Assembly (NCBI GenBank): GCA_013398015.1 | Contig: VZRR01012436.1 | Span: forward strand, 124,001-188,000 | Source of the DNA: Oreocharis arfaki | Taxonomy: Eukaryota > Chordata > Aves > Passeriformes > Paramythiidae | Direction: 5' to 3' | Length of the DNA: 64,000 nt | Shown here: positions 25,181 to 35,720 of the stretch, piece by piece | Position numbering within the stretch: the stretch's first letter is position 1 | Layout of the letters: every line of letters begins with the position of its first letter | Translations under genes and position numbers: made by a program | The notes under the pieces: model-generated | Databases searched by the model: none | What the model saw: only the letters and a program-made list of their open reading frames with translations | Told to the model about the DNA's origin: nothing

Positions 25181-28100
25181 CTAGTAGGTGGGACGTTGAC
25201 CTCTCATTGGGATCCTGGCTTGGTTATTTCGGCGGCTTGCTGGTGGCCTCTGGTATGCGGGGCTCTGCCCTGGCAGAACCAGGATGGACTGCTGGCCCGA
25301 GTTCCTCAGAGACTGCTGGCCCAAGTTCCTCGGAGATAGCTGGCCCGAGTTCCTTGGAGACTGCTGGCCCAAGTTCCTCTGAGACTGGAAGATGCTTTGC
25401 TCTGTTGAGCTCCTCTCTGAACAAGTGAAAGTCAACCCAATGCCGACATCGCTCTTCATGGTTCTGGAGGTGCCATCAGATGTGCCGTCGAAACACCTGC
25501 CCAGGGCGATTTCCTTGGCAATCCTCGGGTCTTGGTCAGTGACTGTGTAGATGCCGTAGTTGTGTCCCAGAGGGTCAAGAGGTGCCAGCATTGTGTACTC
25601 ACTGGTGTCGTTGTTGGTAGCCATGGGGAGGTGGTTCACCAAGTACTCATGGAGCATGCTGTTGACACTCACTCGACGGCAGTTGCCTTGTGGCACCACT
25701 TTGACAAGCGTGCGGTCCACACGGTCCTGGTCGAAGAGCATTCCACTGCACTTGAACTCCAAGCAGGCTGCCGACACGTCCCGCTGCTGGGGATCACGGA
25801 TGCTGCGGACATCCCTGATGCCATAGAGTTTGCCAATGGTGCGCGGGTGCGTCCCACCCATGTTACGAGATCTTACATTCACCTCCTGGGGTCCATTTAT
25901 TTTTACTTTAATGTAGCAGGCCCTAAATTCCATGGGCTTTGGCCACCACGCTAGGTAGTCATCGGTCCAGCTCATGAGGTCATCCTCACTGAAGGGAACA
26001 GTGTTGTAGTCATACCGGTCTCCTTCTATCCTGTAAAACCTGAAGTGAGCAGCACTGTGTGGAGCTTCCTCGCATTCACTGAGGTTTTCATAGGCATAAA
26101 TAGGGCCGTTGTTCTCTTCTGGGGAATTAGGGCTTGGCTTGGCCATGTTAATGCTGAATGCTGTTTTCTTAATGTTGGAGTCCTCGTGGTCTGTCCTCCT
26201 GTAGTTGAGCTTGTTGAGATATGGCTGTGGGACCCCAATAGCTACAGGGTTGAGCTTGGGAGCAGAGGGCACAGCTTCGAGCTCTTCACCTCCCATGCTT
26301 GCCAAAATATAAGCTCCATAGGCCTCAGGGTTTTGCTCGTCACAGAAGGCGGGCACACAGGCACCATTAGGACCAGTGACGACGCTGTCGAAACGGCCCC
26401 ATGCTCTGGGGTTGGAGGAGAACCCTGGTTCTGGCTCCATGTTTATAATAGAAATTACAACCCCTTGGATCTGCTCACTTTGCAGAAATCTCTCACTTCT
26501 GTAGGCTCGAACTTTAACATAGCACCGTCTGCTCTCAGGGACATCCAGGTTAAAGAGACGCCTCTCTTTGATCTCCATGTTTCCAACCAAAAAAGTTCTC
26601 TCCTCCCTTTTGCGACGTGTGCTTTTTTCCATGTTGAAGTCCCCTTCTTCCTCCCATAACCCTGTCTCTGGGTTCAGGGACCAAAGCTTCATCTCTTGCA
26701 GGTGCTCTGGCATCTTGACCTGAGCAGCATCCAAATGAACCTTCACCTCTTCTGCATTGAGGGACTCGGTGCCCTGTTCATCCGTGAAGTCCACAGAAAA
26801 CATACCATACGTGCGGAGCGGAAATACATCTCCTTCCTCATCTACAAAGTTCAGGTCACTTTGTGTCACAGGGGCTGTGGTGATGTTTCTCGGGTCCAGA
26901 AACGTTACGCTGGCTTTCACTTTGCCACTGTAGACCTCTCCATTTTTCCTATAAAATGCATTGGGAGGAATTTCTAATTCAGCAATTGGCTCATCTTCTT
27001 CCATTTCCCCCAAAGAAATCACATTGGTTTCAGTGGATTCCAGGGTAACAGGGGCTTTCTTTCTTAGTAGCTTGATCTCATGAAATACTGCACCTCCATT
27101 TTCCTTGAAGGGCAGAACTTTTGTTGTGTTCACAAACTTCTGCAGTCGATCCACAAAAGTTAGAACCAGTCTCTCCATATCTGCTGGGATGTGGATGGAG
27201 AAGGTTCCCTTGTAGCCAGTCATACTCACTCTCTTGTTCCCCATGTAGATGTGGCCAAACCTCAGTGGCTCACCATTATCTGCTGCTGTGGCTCTGCCTC
27301 GAACCATTATTTTGGTCTCGGTGCATATTTTGCAGCCACATTCAACGATGACTTTAGTGGGGAGTGTGTAGCCATCGCAGGAGATGTCCCTGGTTTCCAT
27401 CTTGGATACCCCACAGCAGTAGGAGACATTGTCCTTACACCGAAGTCCCTTGTCCAGCTTCCCCACACAGGTCTTTGCTGGGCACTTGCCCACGTCATAG
27501 TAGAAGGAGTTTGTTGCTTTTTGGAAGCAATCGTGAGGAAGTCGGATGAGGTGGCTTTGGGGTTGGGGGTCACAGGCTGCCTCTTGTCTTCCTGTTGAGT
27601 AGGATTTCTTAATGAGCAGCATGAAATAATTGTACAGTCATCACTATGTTGTCTGAAACCTCAGAGCTAAACATGGCTCCTAAAAAGAGTGAGGTTTTTG
27701 CAGGATTTTTGTTAGCTGGTTAACTCGTTTCAGTGAAGCAAGTAGCTCAGCTTCAGCTTCAGGACCCTGATTAAGAGCTGTTTGCAGGAGCATCCCAACT
27801 CCTGCTTATCCACTATAGTCATCCAACCCACTGTCAGCTAGGTGCTCTGCTGCTGCCTGGCATTTTGACTATGGCAAGACTAAAATGTGTCCCAAGATTT
27901 TAAAAACAACCCTAAACAAGCAGAAATATTCCCATGTCAGCCAGCAAGTACAGTGAGAAATCTGACAGCAGCAGGTTGAGCTTGGTAGGTCACCTGTAAT
28001 CCAGAGCTCTGGTTTGTAGGGAGCATCTGGTTCATAACCAGCTCACTCAAGGTTATCTGCAAACAGATGAATGCTATAAACCTCAAGTATTTTTCCTGTG

Positions 28101-31100
28101 ACTTTTCTTTACCAGATGTATCTCAGTTTCTGGTTCTTGCACACCAACAGCTCCCCAGCTGCTTGGAGAGCATGAGGCACATATTCTCTTACCTATGACA
28201 GCCAGCTTGGCAACTTGGGACTTCGCCGACCCCCCAGCACTGCTGGCCTTGCAGAAATACTCTCCTGACTGTTCTCTGTTCAGGTTCTTCAGGATCAGGT
28301 TGTTTTTATATTTGTACAAGGAGGGATCCAGTAGTGAACCATTGTGGTACCTGCCAGGAACAGTTAAGGAGACAGAGGCTGACCCTCTGGCTGGAGCACA
28401 GCGATGGCTTAATCCTGCATCCTACTATGTGGATTTTGCCAGATTTCCTGCCTCAGTTTCCCTGAGTTTCGTTTGGTTAGGTGGTATCACCTAAAAATTT
28501 TTCCCCTACTCCTAGCAGTACTGAGATGTAGCTGCTGGACAACTGGGAGGCAGGCAGAGCTGCCAGTTGTGTCTGATGAGGTTTTTAAACTCCTTCTTTG
28601 TGTGTTTTTCCAGTGAATCCCTCAGGAGATGACATTGCTGTGCCACTGTGAGGAAGCCATCACTTGCAGCCATTGGTTCTCAGAGTATTTAACTGTTTTA
28701 TAGCTAAACGCCCCCCCCCCCCATTTATGGAGATGGTGAGGAAATAAAACTGGCATCCATGGGACAGGTACGACTTTTGGCAGATCAAACTCAAGTTCCT
28801 TACCAGAGGTAGCGGTCAGGGGCTGGGCTCCCTCGGGCATCGCAGCAGAGTGACACACTCTGTCCCACTCTCCTGGCTTTGTCCTCAGGGCTCCTGAAAA
28901 CGTAGGGTTTGCCTGCAGGAGAAGGAAAGGGCCATCTCATTACTCTTCCTCCCATAAAACCACAGTTTATTTCTGATGCCTGCATAAAGCTTCCTGCATC
29001 CCCCCTCTTTGGGGCTACCTGATCGGTGCAGTTGCACTTGGATCGCCAGGTTTTTCCGGTTGCTCTCAGGCACGGTGACAGTCGCTGTTGCATATTTGGC
29101 TTTCTTTATTTTAAGGGTGTTTTTCCCATCAGGACAAACTCCCGGGATCCTAAACATGCCTCTGTTATCGGCCATTGTCAACAGCTTGAGTTTCTCAGCT
29201 TGCAGGTAGACCCGGGCATCGGCAGCAGGTGACCCATCCTCGAGAGACACCTTCCCGTGCAGGGTGGCATCCTCACACATGCAGGTGTCACAGTCGGCGT
29301 TGACAAGGCCCATGGGGCAGGTGATGTTGCAGGCTGGAGGAGAAGCAGACCGGTCAAAGAACAGCCCCAAGTCTCCACAACACTCACAGCACGTTCTCGC
29401 GTCTGCTTTTAATTTAGATGCAATAAGGCAAATACTGCATAAGGAGAAAATTGTATCCAAAACATATTTTTCCTGATTGTCCACAGCTGTGCATTAGAAA
29501 GGCAGGGACGATGTCATTTTGAACCTGACAATTAGTAGAAAGCAGCCACGTGGATATAATTACAGCTAGGAACTGTTATTTACCTTCCCCAAAGGGCTGA
29601 ATTTCAGGGAAATTTGAATCCAGATCAGCATGTGAGCTCTTAGCTCAACCCTGGCAAAATTACAAATTCAATGTCATAAACTTTATAGATTTCTGTTACC
29701 AGTGCATGCCCGAAAGTTGTGATTTTGGTCTATCCCAAAAGCTGTCTCCCCTTATTCAGTGGTATCCTGGCTTGGGCAGCATGTGGGGTAATTGCTAAGT
29801 GAGCATTACCTGATGGGTTTAACAACTGGTCTCCCAAATATTATTCCATACTCCTTTACCTATAGTGATTAATCCTAAATAATAATCTGTCTTTTCCCAA
29901 GGGTCAGGTCATTCCTTTTACAATCCCAGAGCATCCCTGTTCAGCAGCTACCTGATTTTTTAAAGATGGAAATAAATGTAAGAAATCAGGGAAAACCTGA
30001 AACAATTTTTCTGCACAAAACATGTTTTCAGAATTACTTGGTTAAAAGGGGATTATAAGAATAATACAATTATTTACAAGCCCCTTCAGCATTGACTATG
30101 GCAATTTGATACTCCCAAATCATCTCTTTCCTGGAGGTTGCATGGAGGCAGCTGTCTGGAATCATTAACTCCACCTTGAGAGCTGCTGTTATACCAAGAT
30201 TAATGAGATTTTTTTCTATATCCTCAAGATATTGTGAGTCTCTGTTATCTTTCTGTTTGGCTATAAACTCCTCCTGCTCTATTCTTTGTACTCTCCAGCC
30301 CTGCTCGGGAATCACTAAATTCTGGCGAAGGAGAGAAAGATGGTAAAATGACAGCAAAGGGAGTACAACACCTGCGCAGTGGTGAGACCAGGACATCCTC
30401 CCCTGCCCATAAGTGAGGTTGTAGGAGCACCTGAGCAAACATGTCCAATGCAGAGCCGCCCTTCCTCAGTTGCTTCATTACAGTGCACGCCCCAGAGGCG
30501 CTCAGCTAGGCAGGATCTGGTACGCTTCTGCACCCCGGTTTGGCCACACTTTGCTGAGCACTCGCTCCATTTCGACCATGGAGACAAAAACCTTTTTGAA
30601 TCTTGCACCAGTGGACCTTGAATAACATCAGTGGTGTGTTACTGAGATGCACATTACACATACAGCTGCCCAAAAATGGGCAGTTGGGTTTTAGCAGCTT
30701 CTATAGAGCTCAGACTATACATTGGGATATTATGCACCACATAGATTAAACAAACTCAAAGCATGTTTAGGGAGCTGAGAATTAAAGCAGGAGAAGGCAT
30801 CTGACTTAATTCCCTGCAGGCTACCAAATTCAGGATGATTAAGATAAACCCAAGAGGAGCAAAGTGCAGGCAGCTCATGCTTAGTGTTGAATAACTTTGG
30901 CTTAAGGAAATCAAACACACGTTCTCATTTAAATGTTGTTTGAGGGGCAACACTTGTCTGTTTCAAATGTGGTTAAATAGTGAAAAAAAAAAAGGGCAAA
31001 ATGGTTAAATACTTATAAAAAAGGGGTAAAATTGTTGGTATGATCATGTTGAATGTCTTTAACCAAATTTCAACATATGTTTTCTATAGGGGCAGCATGT

Positions 31101-33831
31101 GTTCTATTGTGAGCACCACTTTTACTGTGTGCAAACCAGAAGCTTAAGATGCTACCGAGCAGGCTGAGCATGTCAGGAGGCAGCTGATTGGTAAAACAGA
31201 GAAAATTTGCAAAACACATTGAGAGTTTAATATGAGGTTAGATTTTTAAAGGAATTTCTTTAACTGGGCTACGAGATGTTATTAATTTAAGCTACTTTGG
31301 ATGGATGAGATCCACTCCAAGTCTGTGGTTTGGGCTTTTTTTTAAAATGACAGTGTTCTAATAATGTTTATGAGGATGGGCTAGTGACTAAAGTTTCTGA
31401 AAATGAACTTTCTTGGAGACATGTGCTATGTCATCTCCCATACCTTTCTTCCACCCAATTTGTAATAGAGCAGGTTGATTTGTTTCCTAGAAAGGCAGAC
31501 AGGCACAGGGCTGGACTGTTCAGACTGTGAATGGGTGGTTGAAAACGATCCTGGCTTACCAAAGCAGGTGGGTGGAAAAGACCCTTTAAATGAGAGCAGA
31601 TATGGGAGCATCATGTCTGACTTGGAGTGAGCACTTGGCTTAGATGGGCAAGGTTTTAATCTGTTGGCACATTGGCATCTCTGGTTCAGCATCCCAAGTA
31701 GTGCATCCATGACTTATTGTTTAGCAATTTGAGGCATGCAGGAGGAGGTGGGCTTGGGGACATGGTCACATCCTGTGGATAAATGCCTATTTGTGCTTGC
31801 CCCAAGCAAAAATTTAATGTGCAACAGATTAAAGCAGGTTCTCAGCAAGATCCTAAGTTTGTTTGGGAGCAGCTGCTTTAATCTGCAGGGCTGGTGATGA
31901 TAGGAAATGAGGAGGGGAATCCTGTGGAGGAAAATGGCATTATATGGCTCTGGGTAGCGTTTTGGGAGCAGAAAAAGCAAGAAGTGGAGGACGAGGGAGA
32001 AGCTGAGGGGTGGAGCATTGGTGGGGACATGGGAAGGGACAGGGCTACCCCGTGGCACCGGCCGGCAGGAACGTACTGCGTCTGACGTAGGTGAAGGTCG
32101 GGTCTCCCCGGCGAGAGCTGCTCCTCGTACCTGTGGGCAGAGGGGTGGTTCAGGCAGGGTTTGCCAGCCAGGGAGCCTGCCCCAGTATCACTGCCTTGTG
32201 CCATCCACTTTGAGGGGAAACCTATATTACCGGTAGTTTTCCTAAAAATACCTCTCAGCAAGTGGAGAGGAACTCTCAGTGTCCATGGTTTTGGTACTTT
32301 GATTTTTCCCAGTGGCTAAGAGGGCTGCTGGGAGCTGGGCAAATGTCTGGGAAAATCCCCAAATCCTTCAGCATGGCCAGCCCTTTCAGTGCCTGCTGGA
32401 ATTTAAATCCTGAGCCGTGGGCAGTAAAGATGAGAGGTTGGGGCATCTCCTGGGGATTAATGTGCAGAGTGGGCTCTGCAGGTTAATTATTCCCCACAGG
32501 CTTTGATTCTAAAGGAATGGAGTCACAAAACCGCCCAGGGTGTGGAGACAGGCAGGGTGAAGACAGGTCAGAGCATGTGCTGGCCCATCCCCGGGCTCTT
32601 CTCACCCTCCCAGCCCACATGTGCCTCCCGCAGGAACTGGGGCTGTGGTCACACGTTGACCTTCGCTTTTCCAGGAGAGGAGCCAACAGCGTGTGTCAGC
32701 GGTAGCCAAAACCCTACAGGAGGTCATGGATGATTAACACTTATTCCATTGCCTAAATCATAGAATCATAGAATGATTCTAACCCTAAATGTCTTCTTCT
32801 ACTCAAATAATATTGGTTAGTTGTAAATTGTTGGAAAAATTGTCCAGCGAGGAAAATCCACCCAAGGTGGGAATTAACTTACTCTCCACGCTGAGCATTA
32901 CCAGCGGGCTGAAGGTTTTCGTTCCTATCTGGACCCTGCTGAGGGCTGGTTTCAGAATTCTTTGTCCTAAGGGTCAACAAATGAAAGAATAAATTAGATT
33001 CAAGGAATTGGGCATCCTTAGGCTCCATATTACAGCTTTCCTGTTGGACTGTGGCTGGTTAGAGCTCCTGTAGGATGCAGTGCAGGAGATGCCAAGAGAA
33101 GGACATAATGCAGATGTCCCACAGCATCACTGCAGCTCAGGTATGATACAAATTTTCTATTTCCCTTATCACTGAAGAGAAACTTTTTCATACTTCCTGT
33201 GTTGGAGCAGCTCAGATTGAATCATCTTTTTATAGCTGGAGAGATAAAGTATCTCCTGCCTCTCCATGCACAAGGAGAAATGAATCCAAGGTGGATAATG
33301 TTGGTTGTCCCTATGGGGCAAGAACTGGTTTCTGCACTTGCTGGCCACCTGCGTGTCCAAAGGGAGCTGATGGCCATGGCCGGTTCCTGGGGTGCTTGCT
33401 GGGACCAGTCCCATATAAACTGCGGAGCTGAGCCCCAGCACCAGCTCTGCCCTGTGCCCAGCTCCTGTGGGTGCAGACTGGACACTATGGGGTCTCAGGG
33501 ACAGCAGGCAGGGATGGTCCCAGCATGACCAGTGGGCCGGGGAGCTCATCCCTGGTCAGTCAGAGGCTTGCTGACTCGCAGACAGACTTTGCTTGAACTC
33601 TGGGGGCTGGATGGGAGCCAGTCCTTGTGTGGAAGTTGTCTGGCTGGGCAAATGCTGCAGTGACCCAGACCAGCACCCAGCATCAATGACGGGCTGTGTC
33701 TGCTGCCAGCGGACGTGCCTGCACTGGCGTGGGCAGGGGACAGCGCGGTGACCGGAATGGAAATAACCTTCACCTAAAATGGACGTGGCTCCCAAGAGGA
33801 GGAGGAGGATCCAGCCTTTCATGGTGACCAT
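25181..33831 (-). CDS. CILP: CILP, cartilage intermediate layer protein 1
   Basis: Seven firm coding exons join in phase to about 1106 residues (human 1184): 33831-33774, 32966-32883, 30616-30431, 29333-29019, 28912-28804, 28350-28193 and 27591-25181. CILP is a secreted matrix glycoprotein of cartilage that binds TGF-beta and IGF-1. Order: signal peptide (MVTMKGWILLLLLGATSILG); a short basic segment; thrombospondin type 1 repeat (FLSPWSKWSECSAKCGQTG); Cys-rich ACNITCPMGLVNADCDTC; an Ig-like C2 domain split over two exons (SVSLCC ... SGEYFCKA); then the large exon with the region homologous to human CILP throughout. A furin-type site RRKR (residues about 629-632, 26617-26606) precedes EERTFLVGN, where human CILP is cut into its N- and C-terminal chains. 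Oddities: no exon for the N-terminal WxxW domain was found, and the C-terminus carries an 8-residue tandem repeat. Neighbouring PARP16 and MTFMT argue for CILP rather than CILP2. Confidence 0.94.
25289..25384 (-). repeat. 24-bp coding minisatellite in CILP C-terminus
   Basis: Four tandem 24-bp units (plus-strand CTGCTGGCCCGAGTTCCTCA-type) occur in the last CILP exon. As 24 is a multiple of three, each adds eight residues of the form S-x-R-N-(L/S)-G-Q-(Q/L). The units differ at a few positions only. Confidence 0.9.
28711..28722. repeat. Poly(C) run in CILP intron
   Basis: Twelve consecutive C on the plus strand (G on the sense strand of CILP), in the intron between the two Ig-domain exons. 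Length is prone to sequencing error. Confidence 0.8.
30070..30321 (-). other. Unassigned exon-like open frame inside a CILP intron
   Basis: On the minus strand a strong acceptor (TTTCTCTCCTTCGCCAG) ends at 30322. It is followed by 83 codons and a stop (30072-30070). The peptide is charged and protein-like: it starts NLVIPEQGWRVQRIEQEEF, continues with a coil-like KDNRDSQYLEDIEKNL stretch and ends WEYQIAIVNAEGACK. I do not recognise it. It cannot be a CILP exon in frame: CILP exon 30616-30431 ends in phase 1, and joining it here reads into a stop after about 22 codons. It could be the last exon of a nested or relict gene, part of a transposed sequence, or chance. No AATAAA follows closely. Confidence 0.35.
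32077..32130 (-). other. Candidate extra 54-nt CILP exon
   Basis: The minus strand shows an acceptor CTGCCCACAG and, 54 bases on, a donor GCA|GTACGT. Both borders are phase 1, so inclusion between the exons at 32966-32883 and 30616-30431 keeps the CILP frame and adds 18 residues containing TRSSSRRGDPTFTYVRR. The peptide matches nothing I know in human CILP. It may be lineage-specific or coincidental. Confidence 0.3.
32757..32785 (-). mobile_element. CR1 3' tail relic
   Basis: AATCATAGAATCATAGAATG is the reverse complement of the CR1 terminal octamer repeat. Only the tail is recognisable. Confidence 0.6.
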
Positions 33832-33897
33832 CGTTGTCTCCAGAGGTGACCAGGGGCTTCCTGGAGTTTCCGCAGCCGTCCCACACCTTCCCCAGTC
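33832..33897 (-). other. CILP 5' UTR portion of the start-codon exon
   Basis: A minus-strand acceptor (CTTGTCTCTGCAG, AG at 33899-33898) opens the exon that carries the signal peptide. The 66 bases before the ATG are therefore 5' UTR joined to the upstream non-coding exon. Two ATGs (33831 and 33822) are in frame; the upstream one aligns with the human start. Confidence 0.65.
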
Positions 33898-35588
33898 CTG
33901 CAGAGACAAGCCCAACTGTGTCGAGGCTCACCCAGGTCCTGCTACTTTTGGAGAGCTCCTCCCGGGCTGAACCACTCCAAAACATGCCAAGGGGCCACTT
34001 ATACCCCCTGCTCACCCACCCCCAGCAGCTCCTCATCTACTCGCCCAGTGGGGAGCAGCAGGGGCTCCACATTTGTGCTCACATTCCCTCTGCTTCTCAC
34101 CATCACATCTGAGCCCAAATCTATTCTGCAGAGCATTGCTTTGTAATGGCATCTCCTTAACGTGCCTTGGAACAGCTTAAATACTTCTGCAGGGATCTGT
34201 CACAGCCTGCGCAGCTCCACGGCCCCCCCAGCACCCAGCTCTCCTCCCCACAGGAGCAGGGACATCTCCATGCCTCCATCCCTCTGCCTGCAAACTGGGC
34301 ATAGTGTGAGGATAGAATCTTAGCTCAGTATATCCCAGAGCGTGGGGAGAGGGAAGGCTCCTGAGCACCTCTGAAAGTGGAAAACCTCATGCAGAAGCCA
34401 AGTCTTTCCTGCAACTGTAGCAAGAAGCTCAATATTTTCCTTTTCCCACAGGCACAGATGTGGGACTGAGGCTTGTGTCGCTCTTCGCTAGCTTAACCAC
34501 TTCAGATTTTGTTGTTAGTGAGTCCCTTTGCCCCAGAGCTTCAAGCATTTGGGTATTTAATTTCTGAATGTGCCTATGGAGCTGGTGTTATCCCTAGTGA
34601 CACCAGCTGGAATTCCAGGTGCTTTACTTTATGCACCCAAAATTGATGAAGTGGGAGTAGGGGAGAATATTGCCCCAGTGGTTTGGTGCCTCAGTTTACC
34701 CATAAAATGGGGCTGACGAAGAGCAGCCAGTGGTGAGAACACTCTGTTATTTGTAAGTGGTACTAACCATCCCCTCAGAGACCGGGGAATGTGGGACTAG
34801 GAAATACTTTGATTATGGCTCAGCAAATCCCAGTCAAGCAAAAATAACAAGCAACACATGAGCGGTGTTTTGTGGGCTTACGGTGGGGTTGTGAACTCGC
34901 AGCCAGACAATAACCAGGAAAAAATTAATCCTGTTTCCCACTTGGCGACTATTTTTGGCGCTGACTGCAACGTCTTCAGCACTGGGTTTGGGATTGGGAT
35001 ACATGCCTCTGTACGCAGACACGCGATGCTAGAAAAGGAGGGGTTCAAGAGGCTGGATCTTGGCAGCAGGGAAAGTTTGGAATTGCCTGTGTCCCCTCTC
35101 TGGCAGGGGGCTGGGCAAGCCAGCGCGGGACAGAGCCGCGGGAGATCAAACAGCCCCACGTGAGCAAAGCCCCCCAAACCCCCGCTCCAGCTGTCCCATA
35201 ACCCTTCCCTAAGCCCATTAGCTGGGACAAGGAAGGGAGGAGCGGGACGCAAGGAACTGCATCCCCATCGATGTTTTTCAGCCTCTGTGCTGTCATCTGC
35301 CCATTAATTAATTTCCACCTCACCTTCAATCTCAGCTGCACTTTAATTAAGCCACCCGAGCACAGCAGAATTATAACCACTGTCTGCCACGGAAGGAAAA
35401 CCAGCAGGATTGGGTTGGGATTTTTTCTCTTACCTAAAAAGCCACAGAAGCTCCACTTAAGGAGAGTGCCGTCTTCTCGCCACGGAGCCGCCAGCCGAGC
35501 TGAGATCCGCGGTCGAGACGAGGGCTTATCAGCTGCGGATTCAGGGATTTGCAGCCGATTGGGAAGAAGAGAGAGAGCTGCAGCTTAC

Positions 35589-35632
35589 CGAAACCTCCCC
35601 TCGCTGAGTGGAGCCGGGCTGTGTGTGAGCCT
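35589..35632 (-). other. Probable non-coding first exon of CILP
   Basis: About 25-30 bases downstream of a TATA box, on the minus strand, a GC-rich segment runs to a consensus donor TTTCG|GTAAGC with the exon ending at 35589. It would splice to the acceptor at 33899-33898. The 5' edge is estimated from TATA spacing. Confidence 0.5.
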
Positions 35633-35657
35633 CCCGCCGCTGAGGCGGCGAGGTCGC

Positions 35658-35664
35658 TTATATA
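35658..35664 (-). promoter_or_regulatory. TATA box of the CILP promoter
   Basis: The minus strand reads GGGCTATATAAGCG, a strong TATA box, inside a GC-rich segment (about 35440-35720). It has correct spacing to the inferred first exon. A TATA promoter suits a tissue-restricted matrix gene. Confidence 0.6.
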
Positions 35665-35720
35665 GCCCGGCGTGTAGCTTAGGGGATGGCAGCGAGCCAC
35701 TGGCCGCGAGCACAAACAGA

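Noticed and set aside
25532..26659. Long plus-strand frames opposite the large CILP exon
   Set aside because: Antisense shadows of a well-supported coding exon.
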